Below, in pieces: positions 17,608 through 26,945 of a stretch of 64,000 bases of DNA. The notes beneath the pieces are model-generated. The model was not told the origin of the DNA, ran no database searches, and saw only the letters and a program-made list of their open reading frames with translations. Origin of the DNA: Prolixibacteraceae bacterium (GTDB lineage: Bacteria > Bacteroidota > Bacteroidia > Bacteroidales > Prolixibacteraceae); contig JABGRN010000016.1 of the NCBI GenBank assembly GCA_018648265.1, positions 1-64,000 on the forward strand, in the 5' to 3' direction. The translations under genes and the position numbers were made by a program. How positions within the stretch are numbered: the first letter of the stretch is position 1; each line of letters starts with the position of its first letter.

Positions 17608-18867
17608 CTATTTATTTGGATCCGGGGAATTTTTAATTAGTTCGAGTACTTCTTCAATAAAAATTTCACCGGTCATTTCTCCAAGGCTGGTGCGGCTAAT
17701 ATAATTATAGCGTTCAAAACTATTAAAATCGACCTTTGTTAAAAGGTAACCAAAAGCATCGTTTGTAAGTCCAAAAAGAAAGGAATGTTTTGTGGGCATT
17801 TTTCGTTTCAGGTAAAAACCAATGTTTGGTAAAGCTTCTCCGGGGATTGTTAAAATTTGTGCCGTTCCAATATTTAAAAGGTTAACAACTGTAGATATTT
17901 TATTTTTTTCTAATTTGTTTTGCATTAAAGGGGAACCATTTAAAATTGTCTGCATTAATTCCGATTCAACCGGAAACTCAACTATTTTGCTTGTACAATA
18001 AATTTCCGGGTTCGGTTGAATCTTGGCTTTTTCAATAATTCGAAGTGCTTCGTCTGCAAGCAACTCTCCATTTCTAATGCACTCTTCCCAGTTATTTGCT
18101 TCTCCGCCACCTTCCAAACGGTTGTCAGCAGTTACCATTCCACCCTGCGCTCCGTTCATAAAAATTGCGATGCCGCCAACTTTATTTTCAATTCTATCGT
18201 ACAATGGGCCACATAAATCAGGCGTTAATATCCCGCGTTCAGAGCCAATGATTTCGGGGTGAGTTGCATAGTTTACAAGTGTTGCAATAGTTTTATCGCT
18301 GTTTTGCGAAACGGCTTGAATAACTCCACACCGTCGATCGTAAAGTTGTGGTGCATAATAATTATAGGCTATATTTTCTTTTGCCTCTTCAACAGCAATT
18401 TTTAAATTGGCTGGTTCTAAATTATTAATTGCTTCGTTTACGGCATCAGCAATTTGAATCACACACCAATCCAGGTATTTCAAATCGGCACCAATATTTC
18501 CGTTTTCATCGGGAAAACCGTAAGCATCGGGTGCACTGTGCGTATGAGTTACACCTATTAATATATTCTCGGCAGGAATCCCTTTTATTAACTCGCGCGA
18601 TTTATTACCAAGAACTGCCGGCCATCCCAAATTATCGATGCCAACAATTGCAATCCTCTCCGAACCTTTTTCAAAAACAAGGGCACGTACAAATAAATCT
18701 CCCTTTTTTGTAGTAACCGGGTTCGGAGTCCCAACTCCTCCCGAAACGGATAATAATGGTTGTGGAGTAATAACTCTTTTTGCCGCCCCAGCCTTAAAAA
18801 TTTTTTCTTGCCCAAAGGATATTGAATAAGTTACCACTAAAAACAGAATACCTAATAAATACTTCAT
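17608..18867 (-). CDS. Neutral ceramidase-fold protein, secreted (paralog 2)
   Basis: A 419-residue protein with a Sec signal peptide (cleavage near residue 20, FGQ). It has the ceramidase N-terminal domain pattern: AGAAKRVITPQP, GVTHTHSAPD with His108 and His110, and NYATHPEIIG with His203. The position of the ceramidase nucleophile motif is occupied by NGAQGGMVT (238-246), with no serine. It is the first gene of the minus-strand run, divergent from the PKD-SusC-SusD unit and sharing a 286-base control region with it. That placement suggests co-regulation with the surface glycan importer. It is likely a metal-dependent hydrolase of unknown substrate. Confidence 0.72.
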   Translation of the reverse strand: MKYLLGILFLVVTYSISFGQEKIFKAGAAKRVITPQPLLSVSGGVGTPNPVTTKKGDLFVRALVFEKGSERIAIVGIDNLGWPAVLGNKSRELIKGIPAENILIGVTHTHSAPDAYGFPDENGNIGADLKYLDWCVIQIADAVNEAINNLEPANLKIAVEEAKENIAYNYYAPQLYDRRCGVIQAVSQNSDKTIATLVNYATHPEIIGSERGILTPDLCGPLYDRIENKVGGIAIFMNGAQGGMVTADNRLEGGGEANNWEECIRNGELLADEALRIIEKAKIQPNPEIYCTSKIVEFPVESELMQTILNGSPLMQNKLEKNKISTVVNLLNIGTAQILTIPGEALPNIGFYLKRKMPTKHSFLFGLTNDAFGYLLTKVDFNSFERYNYISRTSLGEMTGEIFIEEVLELIKNSPDPNK

Positions 18868-19153
18868 TCAGTTATTTTTTTCGTTTGCTAAACCGTTTTA
18901 AATATAATATTTTTTTAAGTCCTTAACCTTTTTTAAGTTATATTTACGGTACGAAACCTACGTTGGGGGAAAATAGTATTGGTTTAGGTTAAGAAAGTTT
19001 AAATTAGTATTCGTTAATTTTTATTAATTGCCTAATAAAATAACTCCCCCCAAAAAATATATTTAAAGTTCATTGCTTAATTATGTAAAAAGACTTGATA
19101 TTTCAATCTTAAAATATTTTGATGTGATAATACTTTAACTAAAAAACTAGCTT
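18868..19153. promoter_or_regulatory. Shared control region between divergent operons
   Basis: This 286-base AT-rich region lies between the ceramidase-fold gene (minus) and the PKD lipoprotein gene (plus), so it must contain promoters in both directions. A G-run (TTGGGGGA near 18963) and a C-run (TCCCCCCAA near 19046) are complementary and could pair across about 75 bases in the plus-strand transcript. I could not fix a Bacteroidota -33/-7 promoter with confidence. Confidence 0.4.
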
Positions 19154-20086
19154 ATGAAAAACAAATCTTTTACTAGTGGCATGGTACTTTTTCTCATTGC
19201 GATATTCGTTGTATCGTCATGTGACAAGGAACCAGTTAGGCCAACGTTTCCACTTTCAGCTGTAATTTTCCATAGCGTGGTGGATAAACAAGTTGCCTTT
19301 ACAGCTTTAACCCATAGCGCCACAAGTTGGTTATGGGATTTTGGTGATGGAAACACAAGTACCGAACAGAATCCGGTTTATGTTTATGAGAGTGGTGGTT
19401 ACTATGTAGCTACTTTGACTGCCACAGATGGCAGTGGCAATTCTGTTGTTGCTGAAGTAAATTTAGCAGTTGCTTTAACTCCTTACGTTTTACTTACCGG
19501 AGGGCCAACTGCGACAAACGGCAAAACCTGGAAACTTAGCGCAAATCACTCTGCCACAGACAGATTTGCAGATGCAGATGCAGATTTTTCTGAAGTTGAA
19601 GCGCTTCCACAGGGTGCGTTTGATTTGTATTTGGGAATGGGGGAAGTTTATAACGATGAATTTACATTTCATTTTGATGGAGGTTATGGACATGACACAA
19701 AAGAAGATGGTGCTGCCTTTAGCGGATACGTTTATCAGTTGGTTACAACTGGCGGTGCCGGAATCAAGAATGCCGGTGGTGCAGCATTTGGTCTTTGTAC
19801 CGCTTCATATACTCCAGAGAGCGGGGCTACTTTTACTTATGTTGAAAACGAAGATCTCAATGTCCCTTCTGTTTATGGACCAGGTGGGGTTATGACGTAT
19901 AAGAATGTTAGTACTCTCGACTTTTCCGGAACTGAATTTTTAGGATTTTGGGATTTCCAAAAAAAGATAATCGTGAAAGAAGTAAAAGATAAATCAATGC
20001 AGGTGGTAATGTTTATGGCAGCTTCACCTGATCATCTTCCACTTAACACGCACGCCCTTGTACTTACATTCGACGCAGTTAATTAG
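19154..20086 (+). CDS. PKD-domain lipoprotein, likely surface glycan-binding protein
   Basis: A 310-residue lipoprotein with lipobox VVSSC (Cys at about 23). A PKD domain occupies about residues 35-105, with its signature WLWDFGDGNTSTEQNP and a YVATLTATD strand. The C-terminal domain (about 115-310) is beta-rich with many aromatic and Gly residues. Lying directly upstream of susC and susD with 63 bases between, it has the position and build of a surface glycan-binding protein that helps capture substrate, although such genes more often follow susD. Confidence 0.7.
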   Translation: MKNKSFTSGMVLFLIAIFVVSSCDKEPVRPTFPLSAVIFHSVVDKQVAFTALTHSATSWLWDFGDGNTSTEQNPVYVYESGGYYVATLTATDGSGNSVVAEVNLAVALTPYVLLTGGPTATNGKTWKLSANHSATDRFADADADFSEVEALPQGAFDLYLGMGEVYNDEFTFHFDGGYGHDTKEDGAAFSGYVYQLVTTGGAGIKNAGGAAFGLCTASYTPESGATFTYVENEDLNVPSVYGPGGVMTYKNVSTLDFSGTEFLGFWDFQKKIIVKEVKDKSMQVVMFMAASPDHLPLNTHALVLTFDAVN

Positions 20087-20149
20087 AAATTAATGTTATA
20101 CGGTAAAAATTTAAAATAAACGTAAAGAAATTAATTCAATATAAGAGTT

Positions 20150-23100
20150 ATGGATTATAAATATTATTTAAAAAATATTACAAGACAATTACTTGTCTTT
20201 TTAATATCTGCAACTTTGCTACTGGTATTTTCCGTGGCAACTGCACAAAATACGAACGGGCACAGGGTTACTGGAAAAGTTACCTCAGCAAGCGATAACC
20301 TGGGATTACCCGGTTTAAGTATCATTGTAAAAGGTACGACTCGTGGGACAGTTACCGATGTTGATGGTAACTACAGTATCGGGGTAGATGAAAGTAATGC
20401 GACACTGGTATTTTCTTTTGTAGGATTTACAACAAAAGAAGTTGCTGTTAACGGACAGAGCGTTATTGACGTGATTATGGAAGAAAGTTTTGAAGCACTC
20501 GGGGAAGTGGTTGTTACAGCACTTGGTATAAAAAGGGAAGAAAAATCCCTTGGCTTTTCTGTTGGCAGGGTCGACGGAGAAGAACTTACCAGGGTTGCCC
20601 AGGAGAATGTCCTGAATTCAATGGCAGGGAAAGTTTCAGGAGTAACAATTAATTCAACCGGAGGTGCAGGTTCCACAGTTAGTATGGTAATTAGGGGTGC
20701 CTCATCGATGACCACGGATAATCAACCTCTTTTTGTTGTAGATGGAGTTCCAATGTCTAATACCGTAAATAATGTAGGAGGATTTGGTAAAGATAACAGA
20801 GTGGATTATGGAAATGCGATTGCGGATTTGGATCCCGAAAGCATTGAAAATGTTACAATATTAAAAGGACCCAGCGCGGCAGCTCTTTATGGTACACGTG
20901 CAGGGAATGGCGTTGTTCTTATAACAACAAAAAAAGCAACGGGCACAGATGGGATGAAGGTTTCGGTTACATCCAATACAGTGTTTGATATACCAGCCCG
21001 TTTTCTTGATGCACAAACTCAATTCTCTTCCGGATTTTTCTCCTTTAGGCCAGAAGATGTTGGAGGAGGAATATTACCAACAATAAGCGCAGGCGATGGA
21101 ACAGGTGCTGGACCTGAAAATGACAAAGGTTACTGGGCAGTGCAATGGGATGCACCGTTAGATGCAAATGGAGTTCCGGTGCCAACAGAGGTTATGTCGT
21201 ACCCCAATAATATTAGTAATTTCATCAACGACTATGCTTACACTACTACAAATGGTGCATCCATCTCAAGTAGTAATTCTACTACAAGCTACAGGCTTGG
21301 TTTAACCAATATGGTTCATAGTGGATTGGTGCCAAATTCCGACCTTAATAAAAATGGTTTAACCTTATCGGCTTTATCAAAGGTGCGGGAGAATTTTACT
21401 GTTAGCACAGATATTAATTTTAGCAATACCTTTGCTGATAACAGGCCGGCTTCAAACAGGGGGGCAAATCCATTGGAGTGGGTTTACAAACATCCGGCAA
21501 ATATCGACATTCTGAAATTGGAGGATTATGGGACAGGGAGCGATATCGCAAGGGTTTCAGGAAACCATGAAAATCCATATTTTTTAGCTTACGATGTAAA
21601 CAACAGTTTTAACAGGTACCGGATTTATGGCAATATTGTTGCTAATTGGGAGATTTCGCCGGTGCTAAATGTCATGGGGCGGTTTACCATGAACAAAATT
21701 GATGAAGTGCGAGAAACAAAAATGGCTCCAGGTTATACAAAAGAACCAAACAATGGAGCTTATGGAATTGTAAATAGCAACGGGCTTGAAAGAAACATTG
21801 ATATATTGGGTACTTATAAAAATAATTGGGGCGATATAACAGCATCAATTTCTGCCGGAGGAAATATTTTATACTCAAAAGCTTCAAGTATAAGTAATTC
21901 ATCTAAATCGGGATCAGGCTTAGTGGTTCCAAATGTATTTACCGTTCAAAATATAAGTTCCGGTGCATTAAATTTCAGCAACTATAGAAGCCAGAGAGGA
22001 ATGAACAGTGTTTATGCCATGGCTAATTTAGGATGGAAAGATATTGCGTTTCTTGATTTAACAGCAAGAAATGACTGGTCGAGTACCCTGCCACCTGAAA
22101 ATCGATCTTACTTTTACCCTTCCGCTTCATTAAGTATTTTAGCTGATGAAATATTTAATATGGGAGCAATTGTTGACATGCTTAAACTAAGGGGTGGTTG
22201 GGCACAGGTAGGAAACGACACAAGTCCATATGGACTGGTTGCAACGTACGGTAATGCCGGACAGTGGGGAGATGCAATAAGGTTAGCAAAAAGCAGTGGG
22301 TTGTTAAGCCCTAATCTTTTACCCGAAGAATCAACATCGCTTGAATTTGGTGCAGATATTAGATTATTTGGTAATAAATTGCGTTTTGAAGGAACTTATT
22401 ATACCGTTGATAACAGGAACCAAATATTAGGTGTCCCTTTAGCAGCTTCTACCGGTTTTAGCGGGGTTCAAATTAATGCAGGTTTATTGCAAAGTACTGG
22501 TTGGGAATTTTTACTGGGGGGGACTCCTGTGAATACAACTAACTGGAATTGGGATCTGAATATGAATTTCACGAAAAATGAAACCAGGATCATAGAATTA
22601 ACTGATGAGGTGGAGTTTATCCAGTTCTGGGATAATGCCAGGGTGAAAAATATCGGTTATGTTCAAGATGAAGAACTTGATCGCGATGGTTTGGTAGGTA
22701 ATTTATACTCCCGAAAGGTTAATCGGGTAAGCGATGAAAATTCGCCATACTTTGGATATCCAATCCTTGGTAGTGGGCTTGATGCTGAATGGGAAGGTGA
22801 AGAGGAATATTCAAAAGTGGGAAATTATAACCCCGATTTTATAATGGGCTTACAATCATCACTTTCGTATAAGAATTTTACCTTAAACCTGACATTCGAT
22901 TGGAGATATGGTGGCCAGTATATATCGCAAACCACACGTTATTTAACTGAAGGGGTGTCCACGCAAACATGGCTTGATGAGTTAGTACATCCAGGTGAAT
23001 TGGGTGGTGCACCAAGCCAGGCACTTCGCGATTGGGTTGTCGCAAACGAAGATCAACTATTGTTAAGCGATAAATTAAGGCCTGTTGGTGGGCCAACACC

Positions 23101-23557
23101 CGAATATGGTGGATTTCCTGAAAGCTTTAGCGGGGTAACTGTTTACGATGGTACTTTTGCACCTGGTGTAATGGGTTATTATGATGATAATGGAAATTTT
23201 ATTCTGGTACAAGAGAACCTGGGTAACGAGGGTACAGTATTTTTACCGTACGTTGTGAGCTATCCCTGGGATCTTGGCGAGGCTAATTTGTTTGACGCCG
23301 ACTATATAAAATTGAGGGAAATTTCAATTAATTACAGGCTTCCCAATAATATCTCACAATCGATTGGGATGCAGGATGTAAATTTCTCTGTTTATAGTCG
23401 TAATATATTAATCTGGACCAAAGATGCTAAATTAGGTGTGGATCCCGAAAGGGCATATCAGGCAGAAGGAAGTGGGCGTTTTAGCCAAGGGGTTGAAAGG
23501 TTTAATGCGGAGCCCTGGGTTGTTCCTGTTGGATTTAAGGTAGGATTTACTTTTTAA
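20150..23557 (+). CDS. SusC/RagA-family TonB-linked outer-membrane transporter
   Basis: A 1135-residue protein, normal for the family. After a signal peptide it shows a carboxypeptidase-D-like regulatory domain (VTGKVTSASDNLG, GTVTDVDGNYSI; about 40-115), then the plug domain (VVVTALGIKREEKSLGFS, PLFVVDGVPM, ILKGPSAAALYG) and a long beta-barrel ending in a strand with a terminal Phe (KVGFTF). It moves oligosaccharides or other bulky nutrients across the outer membrane using TonB energy, with the SusD partner as lid. It has no FecR-interacting N-terminal extension, so sigma/anti-sigma control is not indicated. The susD gene follows after 14 bases. Confidence 0.95.
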   Translation: MDYKYYLKNITRQLLVFLISATLLLVFSVATAQNTNGHRVTGKVTSASDNLGLPGLSIIVKGTTRGTVTDVDGNYSIGVDESNATLVFSFVGFTTKEVAVNGQSVIDVIMEESFEALGEVVVTALGIKREEKSLGFSVGRVDGEELTRVAQENVLNSMAGKVSGVTINSTGGAGSTVSMVIRGASSMTTDNQPLFVVDGVPMSNTVNNVGGFGKDNRVDYGNAIADLDPESIENVTILKGPSAAALYGTRAGNGVVLITTKKATGTDGMKVSVTSNTVFDIPARFLDAQTQFSSGFFSFRPEDVGGGILPTISAGDGTGAGPENDKGYWAVQWDAPLDANGVPVPTEVMSYPNNISNFINDYAYTTTNGASISSSNSTTSYRLGLTNMVHSGLVPNSDLNKNGLTLSALSKVRENFTVSTDINFSNTFADNRPASNRGANPLEWVYKHPANIDILKLEDYGTGSDIARVSGNHENPYFLAYDVNNSFNRYRIYGNIVANWEISPVLNVMGRFTMNKIDEVRETKMAPGYTKEPNNGAYGIVNSNGLERNIDILGTYKNNWGDITASISAGGNILYSKASSISNSSKSGSGLVVPNVFTVQNISSGALNFSNYRSQRGMNSVYAMANLGWKDIAFLDLTARNDWSSTLPPENRSYFYPSASLSILADEIFNMGAIVDMLKLRGGWAQVGNDTSPYGLVATYGNAGQWGDAIRLAKSSGLLSPNLLPEESTSLEFGADIRLFGNKLRFEGTYYTVDNRNQILGVPLAASTGFSGVQINAGLLQSTGWEFLLGGTPVNTTNWNWDLNMNFTKNETRIIELTDEVEFIQFWDNARVKNIGYVQDEELDRDGLVGNLYSRKVNRVSDENSPYFGYPILGSGLDAEWEGEEEYSKVGNYNPDFIMGLQSSLSYKNFTLNLTFDWRYGGQYISQTTRYLTEGVSTQTWLDELVHPGELGGAPSQALRDWVVANEDQLLLSDKLRPVGGPTPEYGGFPESFSGVTVYDGTFAPGVMGYYDDNGNFILVQENLGNEGTVFLPYVVSYPWDLGEANLFDADYIKLREISINYRLPNNISQSIGMQDVNFSVYSRNILIWTKDAKLGVDPERAYQAEGSGRFSQGVERFNAEPWVVPVGFKVGFTF

Positions 23558-23571
23558 GAAATTAAACATTT

Positions 23572-25230
23572 ATGATCATGAATAAAATAAAAAATAGTTT
23601 TATAATCGCATTAGCTTTAGTGTTTACTTTTGTTATATCTTGTAAAGATCTGGACGAATTAAATATTAATCCAAATGGTGTTGATCCTGAAAAGGCAGAC
23701 CTTAACTTATTATTACCTACAATAGTTACGGGCGTTGGTCAATATGTTGTAAGTTTAGGATTCGATCGTTTTTCCGGCGTTATGCAACATACCCAAAAAG
23801 ACGGGTGGTCGGGTAACCATAACGATTATGACTGGGATAATTCAAGTACTAGTTGGTCAGGTTACTATAGTATATTAAGAAATAATGATGAGTATTACAA
23901 AAAAGCAATAGAAGGGGAAAACGAGTTTCATCAAGGTGTTGCATTAGTAATGAAAGCTTATACTTTTGGGCTAATTACCGATTTATGGGGTGATGCACCA
24001 TATTTAGAAGCACTAAAGGCCGATCTGGGTGAAGAATTTTTCAAACCAGTATTTGATTCTCAAAAGGATATTTATACCGGTATTCTTGCTGATTTGGAGA
24101 CTGCAAATACATTATTGTCAAAAAGTAGCGACTCGTATTCAAATATATCTCCAAGCCAGGATGTATTGTATAATGGTGATGTAACAAAATGGAGAAAATT
24201 TGCAAATTCACTGGCACTTCGGTATTATATGAGATTATCCCTAAAAGAACCGGGAGTAGCGGAACAGGGGATTAGAAATATTGCTTCTAATCCTGGCACT
24301 TATCCATTAATTACAAGTGCAGCCGATGATGCAACTGTTAGTTACATAGGTTTATCACCGGCTGATTCATGGCCAACAAATACAGTATTCAATCCCGATC
24401 CAAGTGGTACTTACATGAGGTTAAAATTGTGTGCAACTCTTGTTGATGTTCTTCAGGATCTGAATGATCCAAGATTAGGTGTATGGGCAAATAAGATTGA
24501 AACACCGTTGGAGTTAGTGGATGGGGAAAATATTGACCAAATTATTGGTGGCGTAAGACAAATTTCGCAAGACATTGTTGATGCGTACGAGCTATCATGG
24601 TCGTTGGGAGTAGATTATGATCCTGAATATGTAGGAATTCCTCCCTCGGTGTTTGCTGCTCCACAATACAATTTAAATCCAAATTTGGATCAGGGAGTTT
24701 TTAATCCACATGCTTCTCATTTGAACGACATTTATAAAGAATCAGCAGGTTCCTTGTTACTAATGAGAATAATGTCCGCTGCCGAAGTTCACTTTATTCT
24801 AGCCGAAGCAGCTTTATATGGCTGGGCATCAGGAACTCCGGAAGGACATTATGCTGTCGGTATTGAACAATCATTTAATGCCTGGGGTGTTGGCGATGCT
24901 TTTGGAAATTATATTGACGGTGCTCCTTATTCAGGCCTCGAAAGTATAATTGAACAAAAATGGATTGCAAGTTGGACCGCTGCAGCCGAATCCTGGTTTG
25001 ATTATCGAAGAACTGGTCTGCCAGATCTGCAAACAGGCGAATCTGCAAAAAGAGCTGCATTACCTCTTCGGTTTTATTATCATTATGATGATGAAATAGC
25101 AAAAAATACGGTCAATGCAGAAGCGGCAATAGAGAAATTAGAACCAACGGCTTTTAAAGGTAACGACATAAGTAATAACAGTGCATGGTCAAAAACATGG
25201 TTGTTACAGGGAACAGGTAAACCTTATTAG
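23572..25230 (+). CDS. SusD/RagB-family lipoprotein (SusD-like_2 type)
   Basis: A 552-residue lipoprotein with lipobox FVISC and the N-terminal motif ELNINPNGVDPEKADLN typical of the SusD-like_2 branch. Conserved features include FGLITDLWGDAPY, the TPR-like helices, AEVHFILAEAAL and YRRTGLPDL. It should cap the SusC barrel and bind the glycan at the cell surface. Translation may begin at 23572 or at the second ATG at 23578; I keep the first. It is the last gene before a strong terminator. No local hybrid two-component or ECF regulator is present. Confidence 0.93.
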   Translation: MIMNKIKNSFIIALALVFTFVISCKDLDELNINPNGVDPEKADLNLLLPTIVTGVGQYVVSLGFDRFSGVMQHTQKDGWSGNHNDYDWDNSSTSWSGYYSILRNNDEYYKKAIEGENEFHQGVALVMKAYTFGLITDLWGDAPYLEALKADLGEEFFKPVFDSQKDIYTGILADLETANTLLSKSSDSYSNISPSQDVLYNGDVTKWRKFANSLALRYYMRLSLKEPGVAEQGIRNIASNPGTYPLITSAADDATVSYIGLSPADSWPTNTVFNPDPSGTYMRLKLCATLVDVLQDLNDPRLGVWANKIETPLELVDGENIDQIIGGVRQISQDIVDAYELSWSLGVDYDPEYVGIPPSVFAAPQYNLNPNLDQGVFNPHASHLNDIYKESAGSLLLMRIMSAAEVHFILAEAALYGWASGTPEGHYAVGIEQSFNAWGVGDAFGNYIDGAPYSGLESIIEQKWIASWTAAAESWFDYRRTGLPDLQTGESAKRAALPLRFYYHYDDEIAKNTVNAEAAIEKLEPTAFKGNDISNNSAWSKTWLLQGTGKPY

Positions 25231-25247
25231 AATATTATTATAATTGT

Positions 25248-25280
25248 AAAAAGCAGGAGGCAAAGTCTTCCTGCTTTTTT
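25248..25280 (+). terminator. Rho-independent terminator after susD
   Basis: Inverted repeat AAGCAGGA at 25251-25258 and TCCTGCTT at 25269-25276 with a 10-base loop, flanked by A-runs and followed by T-rich sequence. It lies 18 bases beyond the susD stop and should end the PKD-susC-susD transcript. Confidence 0.85.
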
Positions 25281-25313
25281 ATATATAAAAGATTAAGATT
25301 CAAATTGAATAAT

Positions 25314-26867
25314 ATGAAAAAATGGTTATTAAGAATTGGAGCAACAATACTTGGTATTTTGCTTCTGTTAATAGTATTGGGATTGTTAAATATGCGTGAT
25401 CGTCATCCCGGATATGAAGTAGATTTGCTCATTCACGGAGCAGAAACTCCTGGTACAATCAAAGTAGGTTTTGCGGCTTTTCCAATCACTCCAACAGTTA
25501 TCGACACCTGGAACGACAAAAACGGCGATGCAAGGTTTAATGAAAAAGATGGCGACACCTATAACGACAACAATAACAATGGAAAATTCGATGCATTTTG
25601 GATAGCCGGTTTTAGCAATAAAAAGCCTGCCAACGGAGTACACGACGACGTTTGGGCACGCACTGTAGTTTTTGATGATGGCAACACCCGACTAGCAATG
25701 GTTTCGCTCGATGCCATTGGTTTTATGCACGAAGATGTTGTTGATATCCGGCTGGAAATTCCTGAAGAACTGGGAATAGATTATACCGTTATTTCGAGTA
25801 CACACACACACGAAAGCAACGACTTAATTGGTATTTGGGGCGAAAGTCCTTTGAAAAGCGGGGTGAATAAAGAGATGATGAAATATGTGAAGAGTCAAAC
25901 TCTTGCGTCAATTACTAAAGCTGTCAAAGGATTGCGTCCTGCAAAACTCCAATTTTCAGAAGATTTAACAGGTGCAAAAGACCAATTAATGGACACGCGC
26001 GAGCCCATTGTATTTGATGCAGGAATGCGTTTTATTCAAGCCATCGACACAGAAAATGATTCAACACTCGGAGTTGTAGTAACCTGGGGAAACCACCCTG
26101 AAACATTATGGGCCGATAACCTGCTAATCAGCTCCGACTTTCCACATTATGTTCGCGAATTTATTGAAAAAGGTGTATATAATAATGGGGAATTAATTAT
26201 GCCGGGCGTTGGTGGAACTGCAGTTTATTTTAGCGGTGCCGTTGGTGGATTAATGACAACACGTGGTTCGATGCCAATAAAGGGACCTTTCTCTGATACA
26301 GAATTCACAACACCCAATTATGACAAACTTTTAGCTCAAGGACAAAAATTGGGATTACTTTCTCTAAATGCTTTGGCAAACCCTGATTCAATTGTAGAAG
26401 AATCACAAATTTCAATTCATGCAAAAACAATTGAATTACCACTTGCCAACAATACCTTTAAACTTGCAGCAGCTATAGGATTACTGAACAAAGGACTTAC
26501 CGGATTTTTTACTGCTCGGACCGAAATTGCTGCATTCTCAATTGGCCCGGCTAGCATTATTTGTGTTCCGGGAGAAATATATCCCGAAATTGTTAATGGT
26601 GGGATTGAAACGCCGGAAGGACAAGATTTTGATATTCAACCTGTCGAAACTCCACCTTTACGTGAGTTAATGCCTGGAAAATATAAATTTGTTCTCGGAT
26701 TAGCCAATGATGAAATTGGATACATTATACCAAAAAGCGAGTGGGATGTGGAAGCACCTTATTTATACGGAGCAAAAAAATCTCCTTACGGCGAAGGAAA
26801 CTCTTTTGGACCTGAAACAGCACCAATTTTACACAAAGAATTTCAAACCATTTTAGGTGAACTGTAG
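25314..26867 (+). CDS. Neutral ceramidase-fold protein with calcium-loop insert (paralog 3)
   Basis: I begin at the ATG at 25314; the upstream TTG at 25305 adds only three residues and has no support. The 517-residue product has an N-terminal membrane segment. After the start of the ceramidase-like domain (VGFAAFPITP) comes an Asp/Asn-rich insert, DKNGDARFNEKDGD and YNDNNNNGKFD (about 68-93), which looks like tandem calcium-binding loops. The metal-site motif SSTHTHESN (His164, His166) and GNHPETLW (His261) are kept, but the catalytic-serine motif of true ceramidases is replaced by FSGAVGGLMTT. It follows the susD terminator, so it probably has its own promoter. Likely a periplasmic metallohydrolase of unknown substrate. 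Confidence 0.72.
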   Translation: MKKWLLRIGATILGILLLLIVLGLLNMRDRHPGYEVDLLIHGAETPGTIKVGFAAFPITPTVIDTWNDKNGDARFNEKDGDTYNDNNNNGKFDAFWIAGFSNKKPANGVHDDVWARTVVFDDGNTRLAMVSLDAIGFMHEDVVDIRLEIPEELGIDYTVISSTHTHESNDLIGIWGESPLKSGVNKEMMKYVKSQTLASITKAVKGLRPAKLQFSEDLTGAKDQLMDTREPIVFDAGMRFIQAIDTENDSTLGVVVTWGNHPETLWADNLLISSDFPHYVREFIEKGVYNNGELIMPGVGGTAVYFSGAVGGLMTTRGSMPIKGPFSDTEFTTPNYDKLLAQGQKLGLLSLNALANPDSIVEESQISIHAKTIELPLANNTFKLAAAIGLLNKGLTGFFTARTEIAAFSIGPASIICVPGEIYPEIVNGGIETPEGQDFDIQPVETPPLRELMPGKYKFVLGLANDEIGYIIPKSEWDVEAPYLYGAKKSPYGEGNSFGPETAPILHKEFQTILGEL

Positions 26868-26945
26868 GCCAGCATATTGAACCTATTATTGAATTGTAAC
26901 ATTAAAACAAACCAACTATTTATTTAAATTTAAAAATATTGAACT

